Of a stretch of DNA of 64,000 bases, positions 8,363-17,145 are shown in pieces (positions within the stretch are counted from its first letter, which is position 1; each line of letters begins with the position of its first letter). Source of the stretch: Malaciobacter pacificus (GTDB lineage Bacteria; Campylobacterota; Campylobacteria; Campylobacterales; Arcobacteraceae). The translations under genes were made by a program, and so were the position numbers. The stretch covers positions 2,046,001-2,110,000 of the forward strand of contig NZ_CP035928.1 in assembly GCF_004214795.1 (NCBI RefSeq). Direction: 5' to 3'. The notes beneath the pieces were generated by a model. It was given only the letters and a program-made list of their open reading frames with translations, did no database searches and had not been told where the DNA came from.

Positions 8363-10351
8363 TTATAGAGATTCTAAATACTCATCGAAGCCTAAAAGTC
8401 GAAAATCTATTAAAGAATCAGAATAAGGTTCTTTTAAATATTGTTTTGCACTTATTAATTTAAGTTCTTGTATTAATTGAACAGCAGTTAAAAAATCTGC
8501 ACCTGGATCCTTTAATACAGCCTTTATTAAAGAAATTTGAATAGATGCATCATTATATCTACCTGCTTTTAATAAAGCTGCAACCATTAAATACATATTA
8601 TATTTATCTTCAAGTTTATACTCTTTTTGTAAATACTCAATTGTCTTAATTGTCTCATCTGGCTTATTTAAATGTAAATTTCTCAAAGCTTGAGTTCTTA
8701 GATAAGATGGAGATTTCTTACCAATTATTTTCATATCTGCTTTTAAAAATAAACCTATAGATTTAAGTAAATCGATATAATATTGAGTTATTAATAAAGG
8801 GCCTTCTAAAAAATTATTATTAATACTTAAAGGAACAGTATCTTGAAGTCTAGAATAGTAATTAAAGTCATTTTCTCCTGGTCTTCTTTGTACAAGCCTT
8901 ATTAAATATGTTAAAGGGTCTTTAATATGTTCATCTAATAAAGGATGATTAATATCAACCTTACCCTCATTCATTTGCTCCATAAAATCTAAAGCTTTAA
9001 AAAATACTGTTAACTCATAATCTTTTGCTTGAACACTATTTTTAGATGCTTGGTTTATAAATAGTCTGTATAGTTCTTTTCCAAAGTATTCATATAGACC
9101 ATTTTTTGAATTAATATTTGATTCAATATAATCTTTATCTGGTATAAATTTATTTATTCTTTTTGCAGTAATAAGTACCATTGATGCGAAAAGTTTATTT
9201 CCTGGATTTAGTTTATATGCCTTTTGAAAGTATGTAAATGCTGTATTAAAATCAAAGATGTGTGTACATGCTAATGCATAATTATAATAAACATAAGATT
9301 TTGAGTTCTCACCTAAATATTTTCTTAATTCAGTTACTCTTAATATTGGATCATCTTTTACAACACTTAAAAACTTTCCATTATATTCAACCATTTGTTC
9401 TAAGTTTTCAATTCCGAGTTCCTCTTTGTGCATCAACCCTTTAACCGTATCATAAATAACTTCTTGTGTATCTGAAAAAATGAAAGGTGCGAAGTAATAG
9501 ATAAAATCAATTTTTCTGTTCTCTGTGAAATTAAGTATTAAATCTAAATACTGCTTAGAAGTATATTTATTTTCATTAAAAAACATCTCTAAAGGTAATT
9601 CTAAATTTGTTTTGAAAAGAATCCTTCTTTTGTTTATTTCGTCTAAATTCTCTTTTAAAAGTTTAATTTTATTTGATTTAAGGTTTATAAATGTTTCAAA
9701 CCATAAAATATCATTAATTGTATTTGGATTAGAAGTTTCATCTTTTGCTTTTTGTAAAAATCGCCTTGCTTTTTCATAATCTTGTAGCTTTATATGTATC
9801 AACGCTTTTTTCAAAGTCATTGCGAAATCCATACTTTCTAAAACCATAAGTGCACTTTTATAATCTTTTAAAATTATATAAGTATCTGCAAGCATTCTTT
9901 TTGAATGTTCTGATAGTTCTCTATATTTTTTTGAGATTTTTACAATTTTATCAAGATACTTATTATCTTTTGTAATTTGATATAAATAAAAACTTGCAGA
10001 CATATAAGAAAAACTATTAGTTTTTATAAAATTTTCATTTTCGTAAATTTTTGTTAAATATAATATAGCATTATCAATAGAGTTTAACTTATAATAAGCA
10101 ATACCAATATTTAAATTTGAAGGTACATACATTATTCCTTCAGTTTTTTTAAATAATTCAATTGCTTCTTTATATTCACCTTTACTAAGTAACAATACTG
10201 CTTTATTAAAATCAACTTGTAGTGCTAAATTTTTTTGAGACTTTTTTAATTTATCAAATTTAAATAGTATTTCAGGTTGAGACTCTATTAAATCATTAGC
10301 ATATAAAATATTACAGCAAAATATTAATAATAATTTATATAATAACTTCAT
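8363..10351 (-). CDS. exported TPR-repeat protein of the flagellar cluster (PflA-like candidate)
   Basis: 662 aa with a signal peptide (MKLLYKLLLIFCCNILYAND) and helical repeats throughout. Recognisable TPR units include FNKAVLLLSKGEYKEAIELF (about residue 48), NLNIGIAYYKLNSIDNAILYL and NTAFTYFQKAYKLNPGNKLF. In Campylobacter jejuni a periplasmic TPR protein, PflA, is part of the disks that hold the high-torque stator ring. Size, export signal, TPR content and position just upstream of the fliY-motAB unit make this a candidate counterpart; that is an inference. It follows the small coiled-coil gene by 7 bp. Confidence 0.6.
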   Translation of the reverse strand: MKLLYKLLLIFCCNILYANDLIESQPEILFKFDKLKKSQKNLALQVDFNKAVLLLSKGEYKEAIELFKKTEGIMYVPSNLNIGIAYYKLNSIDNAILYLTKIYENENFIKTNSFSYMSASFYLYQITKDNKYLDKIVKISKKYRELSEHSKRMLADTYIILKDYKSALMVLESMDFAMTLKKALIHIKLQDYEKARRFLQKAKDETSNPNTINDILWFETFINLKSNKIKLLKENLDEINKRRILFKTNLELPLEMFFNENKYTSKQYLDLILNFTENRKIDFIYYFAPFIFSDTQEVIYDTVKGLMHKEELGIENLEQMVEYNGKFLSVVKDDPILRVTELRKYLGENSKSYVYYNYALACTHIFDFNTAFTYFQKAYKLNPGNKLFASMVLITAKRINKFIPDKDYIESNINSKNGLYEYFGKELYRLFINQASKNSVQAKDYELTVFFKALDFMEQMNEGKVDINHPLLDEHIKDPLTYLIRLVQRRPGENDFNYYSRLQDTVPLSINNNFLEGPLLITQYYIDLLKSIGLFLKADMKIIGKKSPSYLRTQALRNLHLNKPDETIKTIEYLQKEYKLEDKYNMYLMVAALLKAGRYNDASIQISLIKAVLKDPGADFLTAVQLIQELKLISAKQYLKEPYSDSLIDFRLLGFDEYLESL

Positions 10352-10358
10352 TAATAAC

Positions 10359-10688
10359 CTATACTATGGCATTTACTTGAGCATATAACTCTTCATTACG
10401 TTTTTCTAATATATCAATTCTTTGTTTTAAATTCATATTTTCAACTCTTAATTCTTGTAAATCATCTCTTGCTACTTGTAATGTTTCTTGGTTAGTTTTT
10501 AAAGTATTTACTCCAACTTTAACTTGCTTTTCATATCTATCGATTAAAGTGTGTAGTCTTTGAATCTCAGATTCAACAATATTCTTCTCTTCATTTACTT
10601 TTTTATATAAAGATTTATAAACATTAGCACTAGAAAAGAAATAGAGCAATAATATTCCTAAAACTGTAATTAATATGATATTTTCCAA
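10359..10688 (-). CDS. membrane-anchored coiled-coil protein, not recognised
   Basis: 109 aa. One N-terminal membrane helix (IILITVLGILLLYFFSSANVY) is followed by about 80 residues of uninterrupted heptads (EKNIVESEIQRLHTLIDRYE to LEKRNEELYAQVNAIV). It has no known domain. It lies between the flgE terminator and the exported TPR gene and is probably cotranscribed with the latter, so it may be a membrane partner of that protein. Confidence 0.75.
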   Translation of the reverse strand: MENIILITVLGILLLYFFSSANVYKSLYKKVNEEKNIVESEIQRLHTLIDRYEKQVKVGVNTLKTNQETLQVARDDLQELRVENMNLKQRIDILEKRNEELYAQVNAIV

Positions 10689-10702
10689 GTTTATCCTAAT
10701 AA

Positions 10703-10732
10703 AAATAAAGTAAGTAAAAACTTACTTTATTT
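10703..10732 (-). terminator. Rho-independent terminator after flgE
   Basis: A perfect 13-bp inverted repeat (arms 10703-10715 and 10720-10732, 4-base loop) starts 4 bases past the flgE stop. On the minus strand it is followed by TTATTAGG after a T-rich arm. It should separate hook gene transcripts from the downstream coiled-coil/TPR genes. Confidence 0.75.
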
Positions 10733-10736
10733 AAAA

Positions 10737-12860
10737 TTATCTTTTTAGATTGATTAATGTATTCAACAACTCATCAGAAGTTGTAATTGATTTAGCATTA
10801 GCTTCAAATGCTCTTTGAAATACCATTAAGTTAACCAAACTCTCACTTAAGTCTGCTGTACTTAATTCTAAAGTTTGAGCTTCTACTTTTGCTGTTTTAT
10901 CATTATTTAAATTATGAATAGGCTCACCTGATTCAGTTGTTTTTGATAATAAGTTATCTCCAACTGGCTCTAAGCCTCTATAGTTATTAAATAAAGCAAT
11001 TGCTACTTGTCCAATTGCAAACTCTGCACCATCTTGAGTCATAGTTATAAGACCTGTACTATCTACTGCAAATTCACCAAATGCTGAATCTGAAATACCT
11101 AATGTATCAAGTCTTAATTGTAAACTTCCTTTAGTTGATGTTTGATCAACTTTATTTACAATTTCTAAAAACTCTGCTCCTGCACCTTGTCTTCCACTAT
11201 AGTTATTATCTTTATCAATAGGAGTATAGTTTCCTCCTAATGGATTTGAAGCATCAGTATCAGTTGTAACATCAGAATATTTTAAAGTTCCTGTAAATTC
11301 AACATCATAATTATTATCTAATGTTTCAATAACAAGATTTCCATTTATATTTTTTGCAACAATATAATCACTTAAGTTATTAGTTACAACAGCATCTCTA
11401 TTACCATTACTTGCTAAAAAAGTTGGTTTTGTTGTATCATTTATTGCAGCTACAATATCATCAATACTTGTAGCATCATCAATTAAAATATTTAAAGCTG
11501 CAGGTGGGTTACCACCATCATTTGGAACAGGGATTGTTGCACCTAACTCTTTATTATAAATAGTAATTCCATAAGTAAAATCTTTTGTAATTGAACCATC
11601 TTCAGCAAGTCCAAGACCTGATGTAGTGTAAACATCTTGCTGTTTACCAGTAACTAATCTAGCTAATGCATCTCTAGATGATTCAAGTGCACCAATACCC
11701 TCACCTGCTGAAGCAAGTGTTTGTGTTTGGAAGCTTCCTTGATTAGTTATACTACCAGAGATTTCTGCTACTTCTGAAATCACAAACTCTTTTCCTGGAA
11801 TTAGCGATTCTATTTGTATAATACCTTTTGCCATATCAGCTTGAGCAGTTGATAATTCATAACTATCACTTAATTCTAGTGTATCACCTATTCCACCACT
11901 CTCATTAACCATATAAGCTTTTAATCCAGGTATTTCAGATATCTTATCTGCTAATGCTTTATATGTAGCAATTCTACTTGCTTGGATATTCTGGTCAGCT
12001 GCATCTACAAGACCATCATTATTTAAATCAGATGTAGTTAATCCTGTTTCAGTCGTAGTAACTGATACAAATGTTTGTAATATTTTATTACCATCTATAT
12101 ATGCATATATTTGATCTCCATCTTTAGATATAACTGCATCTGTCTCAGATTTAAAGTTTATTTGTGAAACTTGTGCAACTGAAGATGCAGAAGCTCCATC
12201 TGGCTCATTTTTCAACTGTTGTAGCCAATTTGAGTAATCAGCAATTGCTGCTTCAACATCAGAAATTTTTGCAGCTTGAGTCTTCATTCCAGCTCCACTA
12301 AATACAGTAGCTGAATCTGATTTTGCTGTTGCTGTATAATCTGTAGCTTTTGCTGTAATTGTTTCAATGTAAGTTCCATGTCTAATTACTTTTGAATTTA
12401 AAAGTTTTGTGTAATCATTTGTAAAAACACTTGTATTTGGGTTTGTTGTAACTACATCATTAGCTGTATCAATTGGACTCATCATCCAACCTTGTACTTC
12501 ATTACCAGCTGCATCTTGTAGTGTCCCATTATCCCCCATTCTAAAGTTACCAGCTCTAGTATAAAGGATTTCAGAAGTTCCAGTTGTCCTTGTATTAACT
12601 ACAGAAAAGAATCCCTCTCCACTTAAAGCCATATCATATGATACACCTGTAAGTTTTAAGTTACCTTGAACATATAATTTTTCTGCATCTAAAATTTTTG
12701 AACCTTTACCGATTCTATCTTGATACATTTGATCTGCAAACGAAATTCTTGAAGATTTAAATCCTATTGTATTTACGTTTGCAATATTATTTGATTCATT
12801 ATCTAAAGCTTGTTGTTGTGACGATAATCCTGAGATACCTGTCCATAGTGCTCCAATCAT
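10737..12860 (-). CDS. flgE: flagellar hook protein FlgE
   Basis: 707 aa. It opens with the hook signature (MIGALWTGISGLSSQQQALD, SNNIANVNTIGFK) and closes with the matching helix (LVNLMVFQRAFEANAKSITT, LLNTLINLKR). The long surface-exposed middle is typical of epsilonproteobacterial hooks. Residues 278-289 (DLNNDGLVDAAD) form a dockerin/EF-hand-like calcium loop with acidic or Asn side chains at positions 1, 3, 5, 9 and 12. The gene has AAAGGA before its ATG, a hairpin upstream and a terminator downstream. Confidence 0.95.
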   Translation of the reverse strand: MIGALWTGISGLSSQQQALDNESNNIANVNTIGFKSSRISFADQMYQDRIGKGSKILDAEKLYVQGNLKLTGVSYDMALSGEGFFSVVNTRTTGTSEILYTRAGNFRMGDNGTLQDAAGNEVQGWMMSPIDTANDVVTTNPNTSVFTNDYTKLLNSKVIRHGTYIETITAKATDYTATAKSDSATVFSGAGMKTQAAKISDVEAAIADYSNWLQQLKNEPDGASASSVAQVSQINFKSETDAVISKDGDQIYAYIDGNKILQTFVSVTTTETGLTTSDLNNDGLVDAADQNIQASRIATYKALADKISEIPGLKAYMVNESGGIGDTLELSDSYELSTAQADMAKGIIQIESLIPGKEFVISEVAEISGSITNQGSFQTQTLASAGEGIGALESSRDALARLVTGKQQDVYTTSGLGLAEDGSITKDFTYGITIYNKELGATIPVPNDGGNPPAALNILIDDATSIDDIVAAINDTTKPTFLASNGNRDAVVTNNLSDYIVAKNINGNLVIETLDNNYDVEFTGTLKYSDVTTDTDASNPLGGNYTPIDKDNNYSGRQGAGAEFLEIVNKVDQTSTKGSLQLRLDTLGISDSAFGEFAVDSTGLITMTQDGAEFAIGQVAIALFNNYRGLEPVGDNLLSKTTESGEPIHNLNNDKTAKVEAQTLELSTADLSESLVNLMVFQRAFEANAKSITTSDELLNTLINLKR

Positions 12861-12889
12861 GATAAATCCTTTATTCTTTGTTTATGAAC

Positions 12890-12936
12890 TTCTGTCCATA
12901 CATTAAAATTAAAAAAATTCTAATGTATGGACAGAA
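12890..12936. repeat. perfect inverted repeat between the two hook-type genes
   Basis: Arms 12890-12905 and 12921-12936 are exact 16-bp reverse complements around a 15-base loop that can pair further (5 A/T pairs beyond one mismatch). It lies 6 bases past the stop of the flgE paralogue and 29 bases before the flgE ATG. On the minus strand no T-run follows, so it looks less like a terminator than an RNA stability, processing or attenuation element. Confidence 0.75.
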
Positions 12937-12942
12937 ATATCT

Positions 12943-14403
12943 TTATTTTTTCATCTGAATAGCAGTATTTAGAAACTCATCTGAAACAGTAATTGATTTT
13001 GAATTAGCTTCAAATGCTTTTTGATAAAAGAGTAATTTACTTAAACTATTACTATATGATGCATTACTTGTTTCGATTGATTTTGATACAAGTGTTGATA
13101 AATCATCTGCATTTAAAGCTTCACCTGAATAAAGAGTCTCTTTAAAGATGTTACTTCCTTCAGGATTTAATCCTTGCATATTTCTAAAATGTGCAGTTGA
13201 AATTTTACTAACTAAAAAACTATTATTATCATTAGTTACATAAACCAATCCATCATCACTAATACTAACTTCACCTTTTATATCCTCAACTAAACCTAGA
13301 GCATTTAATCTTAAATTGATATCTTCATTACCTATAACAGTTTTATCTTTGTATGTTAATACATTAGTAATTTCTAAATATTTTCCACCTGCATTTTCAA
13401 CTGCTTCTTTTAAAGCTTGTCTGCTGCTATCTAACATTGCTAAACCTGTACCTTGAATAGATTCTTGTATTTTAGAAATAGGTACATATTCACTATTAAG
13501 GTTAGCTTCTAGAATTTTAAATTCTTTACCTGGGACTAAAGATTCAATAGTCAATACTCCATTTGTACTAACATTAGCATTAAAACCTTCAGTATTTGAC
13601 AATTTATCAGATAAATTATTTAAAGTGGTTTGAATATCCGAGTCAAAATATTCTTTATATTCTACCCCATCAATTTGCACCCTAATAAAATCATTCTGAT
13701 TTTTCAAGTTTGGTAATTGACTAGAAAAATCAACTTCAGAGATTTGCTTTTGAGAAGGTGTTGAAACTACATCAAAATTTGATTGTAAAAGTTTTATTTT
13801 GTTTAAAAAATCATTTTTTAAAAGTTCAACATCATTAATTTTAGAGCTAGCTGTTTTATAATTTTGTCCACTTATTGTATCATCAACTGCGGCTGAATTA
13901 TAATCTGTTGTTTTTACATTATGATTATAAACTGTTTCATCATGCGATATATCAATAGATGCAATAAAATTTGAGAACTCATCTGTAAATAATGTATCAT
14001 TAATATCTGTAGCTGTAATATTTTTTTCTTGAGGAGATAAACCTTGAACTTTAAATAATTCTTGTGTCTCTAAAAAACCATCCTCTCCTTGTTGAAAATT
14101 ACCAGCTCTTGTGTAATAAGTAAGTCCTGTTGACCTATCATTGATAACAAACATTCCTTTACCTTCAATAGCAACATCTAAATTTACATTTGTTAATTGA
14201 ACATTACCTTGAGAAAAACTTTTTTCAACATTTTGTATATTTACACCTTTACCGTAACCATTTTTATACATCATATCTTCAAAAGTTACATTATCTTCTT
14301 TATGACCAATCGTTGTTGCATTAGAAACATTATTAGATTCTACAGAAATTGCATTTTCAAAAGATAATAATCCAATTTTTCCATTATTTAATGCACCAAT
14401 CAT
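12943..14403 (-). CDS. second hook-type protein (FlgE paralogue)
   Basis: 486 aa. The start (MIGALNNGKIGLLSFENAIS, SNNVSNATTIGHK) and end (LLFYQKAFEANSKSITVSDE, FLNTAIQMKK) match FlgE at 10737-12860, but the middle is 220 residues shorter and lacks the calcium-like loop. Campylobacter and Helicobacter also carry two hook-like genes. It lies 9 bp behind flgD, the hook-cap gene, so it may form part of the hook or the hook-rod interface. Which of the two builds the bulk hook cannot be read from sequence; length and isolation favour the longer gene. Confidence 0.88.
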   Translation of the reverse strand: MIGALNNGKIGLLSFENAISVESNNVSNATTIGHKEDNVTFEDMMYKNGYGKGVNIQNVEKSFSQGNVQLTNVNLDVAIEGKGMFVINDRSTGLTYYTRAGNFQQGEDGFLETQELFKVQGLSPQEKNITATDINDTLFTDEFSNFIASIDISHDETVYNHNVKTTDYNSAAVDDTISGQNYKTASSKINDVELLKNDFLNKIKLLQSNFDVVSTPSQKQISEVDFSSQLPNLKNQNDFIRVQIDGVEYKEYFDSDIQTTLNNLSDKLSNTEGFNANVSTNGVLTIESLVPGKEFKILEANLNSEYVPISKIQESIQGTGLAMLDSSRQALKEAVENAGGKYLEITNVLTYKDKTVIGNEDINLRLNALGLVEDIKGEVSISDDGLVYVTNDNNSFLVSKISTAHFRNMQGLNPEGSNIFKETLYSGEALNADDLSTLVSKSIETSNASYSNSLSKLLFYQKAFEANSKSITVSDEFLNTAIQMKK

Positions 14404-14412
14404 AATTAATTC

Positions 14413-15084
14413 CTAAAATACTTTTGTAATTGTAGAAAAAGGTATAGATGTAAGTTCATCTGAATAAACAGGACTTGAAACTCCAGCTAATTTGTAATTA
14501 TGTTCTATTTGTTCATTATTTTCATCCAATACAACTAATTTACCATCTTCATCAAGCAAAGGCTCTCCTGGATTATTAAGAGCAATTTTATCACCAGTTA
14601 AATTTCCATTTTCATCCATAATTTCACCATTGACATTATAATTAATTATAGATGGTTCTTCTTCATCTGTGATAATTCTATCTTCTAAATATAACATTTG
14701 TTGTGCAATTACTTGTATTTCACCATCTACATTTTCTACAGATCTAACTGTGTAAGCTTTACTAACACCATTTTCACCGATGTTTCCATCTTCGATATTT
14801 TTTCCAATAATGTTAGCTGCATTTGATAGTGCATTTTGAGAAAAAGCTGTCTGTAATGATTGCATAGCTGCAATAGTTTGCTGGTTAGTCTCAATAGTAG
14901 ACATTTGCATTTGTGTTGCAAGCATTTGCTGAGAATCCATAGGTTTAGTAGGATCTTGTAACTTTAACTCTTGGATCATTAAATTTAAAAAATCCTCATT
15001 CGTTAGTTGATCATTACTAATTGAAGATGTGTATGAGTTACCATCTACACCTGTATTTGAGTTGATTGCTATATTATCTGCCAT
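14413..15084 (-). CDS. flgD: flagellar hook capping protein FlgD
   Basis: 223 aa. The conserved N-terminal block is clear: LTNEDFLNLMIQELKLQDPT, then PMDSQQMLATQMQMSTIE. FlgD forms the cap under which hook subunits polymerise and is itself exported. The C-terminal half is acidic and contains a segment with ENGNLTGDKIALNNPGEPLL in place of the usual Ig-like fold, so it looks lineage-specific. It sits between fliN and the flgE paralogue on the same strand. Confidence 0.93.
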   Translation of the reverse strand: MADNIAINSNTGVDGNSYTSSISNDQLTNEDFLNLMIQELKLQDPTKPMDSQQMLATQMQMSTIETNQQTIAAMQSLQTAFSQNALSNAANIIGKNIEDGNIGENGVSKAYTVRSVENVDGEIQVIAQQMLYLEDRIITDEEEPSIINYNVNGEIMDENGNLTGDKIALNNPGEPLLDEDGKLVVLDENNEQIEHNYKLAGVSSPVYSDELTSIPFSTITKVF

Positions 15085-15093
15085 AATTTACTC

Positions 15094-15381
15094 CTAAATC
15101 ATATTCTCTTCAAAGAAAAATCTAATTACATTATCAGAATCCATTGCGTCTTGAACTCTAACTGCTAATTTATCTTCAATTACTATGATATCACCTGTTC
15201 CTATAATTCTGCTATTTACATAAATATCTCCACCTGAACCAGCTGGTTTATGTAAAGAAATGATATCACCTTCACTTAGTTTTAAAAAGTCTGAAATAGA
15301 AATATTTGTGTTTCCCAAAATAACATCGACTGTAATCTCAGTATCAACAAGTAAGTCATAATCTCTTTCGCTAATTTCCAT
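15094..15381 (-). CDS. fliN: flagellar switch protein FliN
   Basis: 95 aa, essentially a single SpoA domain: LLVDTEITVDVILGNTNISI, then LSEGDIISLHKPAGSGGDIY and GTGDIIVIEDKLAVRVQDAM. FliN builds the bottom of the C ring together with FliY and binds FliH. It is the first gene after a promoter-like element at 15411-15419 and leads into flgD and the hook genes. Confidence 0.93.
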   Translation of the reverse strand: MEISERDYDLLVDTEITVDVILGNTNISISDFLKLSEGDIISLHKPAGSGGDIYVNSRIIGTGDIIVIEDKLAVRVQDAMDSDNVIRFFFEENMI

Positions 15382-15404
15382 TTAATCACTTTTTTTATCT
15401 ATTT

Positions 15405-15420
15405 TGCTTTATTATAGCAC
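15405..15420 (-). promoter_or_regulatory. extended -10 promoter upstream of fliN
   Basis: On the minus strand TGCTATAAT (15419-15411) is a perfect extended -10 box, 30 bases before the fliN ATG. No convincing -35 box is seen, which is normal for this group. It would start a fliN-flgD-hook transcript within the larger cluster. Confidence 0.6.
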
Positions 15421-15455
15421 AAAGTTTTGAAAATTAGTCTAAAAAGATTATTTTA

Positions 15456-16130
15456 TCAAATAACAGTATCTAATGTCTCCAACATAGATGTAACTTTTGC
15501 CTCAATATTTCCATCAAAGTTACCTAAATCACTAGCAATTACTACTCCACCTGCTGTTACATTAGGATCTTGCCTTAATTCTATTAGTGGATCTAAATTT
15601 AACTGATCCTTTAAAATTTCATAATCTTTGGGATTAAGATGAATCTGTACTTTTGAAGCTGTTTTAATTTTCTCAAGTAATTGAGTAATCGTTTGCCTTG
15701 CAATTAGTGAGGAGTTCTCTCCTACTTCAATATTTATAATCTTTTTTGCAATAGAAATTGATGTCTTTAAAAGTTTTGTTTCCATTTGAAAAGTTGCTTG
15801 TTCAAAGAATGCAGCATAATGTTTTAAATCTTTTATAGCTTGAACAACTTGAGCATCTATATCTTTAGATCTAACTCCCTCATTTTCTATTATAGAAACT
15901 TTTGATGTAATTTGATCCAATTTTAGATGTAAGTTTTTGATTTCATCTAAAAGGGGTTCTACACTTAACATTGAACTTTCTTGAGCATTACTTAAAACTG
16001 CAGTGTTTTTACTTACTGTCGCGTCATTTCCTTCTGAGACTTGATTATTTATAAATGTACCTAATTTATACTCTTCAATATTATCATTTTTATTTACTAT
16101 TTTTGCATTTGAATATACATTATCTGCCAT
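15456..16130 (-). CDS. fliH: flagellar export regulator FliH
   Basis: 224 aa. The variable acidic N-terminus is followed by a helical middle and a C-terminal V-ATPase E-subunit-like domain (TSISIAKKIINIEVGENSSL, HLNPKDYEIL, ELRQDPNVTAGGVVIASDLG, FDGNIEAKVTSMLETL). FliH binds the export ATPase FliI and tethers it to FliN in the C ring. Its start overlaps the fliG stop by 1 bp. FliI is not in this window. Confidence 0.92.
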   Translation of the reverse strand: MADNVYSNAKIVNKNDNIEEYKLGTFINNQVSEGNDATVSKNTAVLSNAQESSMLSVEPLLDEIKNLHLKLDQITSKVSIIENEGVRSKDIDAQVVQAIKDLKHYAAFFEQATFQMETKLLKTSISIAKKIINIEVGENSSLIARQTITQLLEKIKTASKVQIHLNPKDYEILKDQLNLDPLIELRQDPNVTAGGVVIASDLGNFDGNIEAKVTSMLETLDTVI

Positions 16131-17137
16131 TATTCAGTCTCTCTATCAATAATTCCATCTTCAATCATTTTTTGAGCTACATCAAGCATTTTTCTCTGAG
16201 CAGCTTCAATATCTTTAATTTTAACCTTATTAAGCATTTCAAACTCTTCTAAGAATCTATCTTTAGCTCTTTGTGACATAGCACCTTTTATTTTTTCCAT
16301 ATCTTCCTCTGTAGAATTTTTCATGGCAACAACTAAATCTGCTGTATCAACATTTTGTAAAATTTTCATCACATATTCTGTATCTAAATTTAATAAATCT
16401 TCAAATACAAACATATTCTCTTTGATTTTTGTTGCTAAAGAAGTATCAATACCATTGATATTTTTTAAAATATCTTGAGACTTTGGTCCAAGTTTATTTA
16501 ACATATCAGCAACAACTTTTACTCCACCTACATCAACAATAGAAGATAATAAAGATTCAAGTTTTTTCTCTAAAACAACTGATATAGTTCTAACAACATC
16601 AGGACTAACATCTTTAATTGTTGCAATTTGCATAGTGACTTTTACTCTTATTTCTTCATCTAGTTGCATAAGTACCTCTGAAGATTTTGCAGGGTCCATA
16701 TGTGATAAGATAACAGCGATTGTATGAGGTGATTCATCTTTAATGAAGTCACTAAGTTGTTTTGGATTTATACCATCTAAATATGAAAAAGACTGGGCAG
16801 CTAATCTTAATCTTGAAAGTTTAGCTAAAACCTCATCCGCTTCACCTTTTCCTAAAGATTTATATAAAATATCTCTAGCAAAATCATATCCACCAGAACT
16901 AATGAAACTTTTCGATCTAGTAAATAAATGAAACTCTTCTAAAATAGCTAAGGACACTTCCTTGTCAATAGAAGATATTTGAGTAATTGCAGTTGAAATT
17001 GATTCAACTAACTCTTTTGGCAAATGTTGAAATATTTTAACAGTTGACTCTTCTCCAATTAGAACAAAGAATCTAGCTACTTTGTCCATCATTGACATAC
17101 CTTTTAATATTTCACTTGTTTTAGTTTGCTCTGCCAT
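16130..17137 (-). CDS. fliG: flagellar motor switch protein FliG
   Basis: 335 aa, the family norm. FliG links the MS ring (FliF) to the C ring and receives torque from MotA. The middle domain is visible at SPHTIAVILSHMDPAKSSEVL, with the EHPQ-like surface replaced by a DESPHT turn. The C-terminal torque domain contains ENMFVFEDLLNLD and KNSTEEDMEKIKGAMSQRAK with the charged residues that face the stator. It lies 8 bp after fliF. Confidence 0.96.
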   Translation of the reverse strand: MAEQTKTSEILKGMSMMDKVARFFVLIGEESTVKIFQHLPKELVESISTAITQISSIDKEVSLAILEEFHLFTRSKSFISSGGYDFARDILYKSLGKGEADEVLAKLSRLRLAAQSFSYLDGINPKQLSDFIKDESPHTIAVILSHMDPAKSSEVLMQLDEEIRVKVTMQIATIKDVSPDVVRTISVVLEKKLESLLSSIVDVGGVKVVADMLNKLGPKSQDILKNINGIDTSLATKIKENMFVFEDLLNLDTEYVMKILQNVDTADLVVAMKNSTEEDMEKIKGAMSQRAKDRFLEEFEMLNKVKIKDIEAAQRKMLDVAQKMIEDGIIDRETE

Positions 17138-17145
17138 TATTTTCC

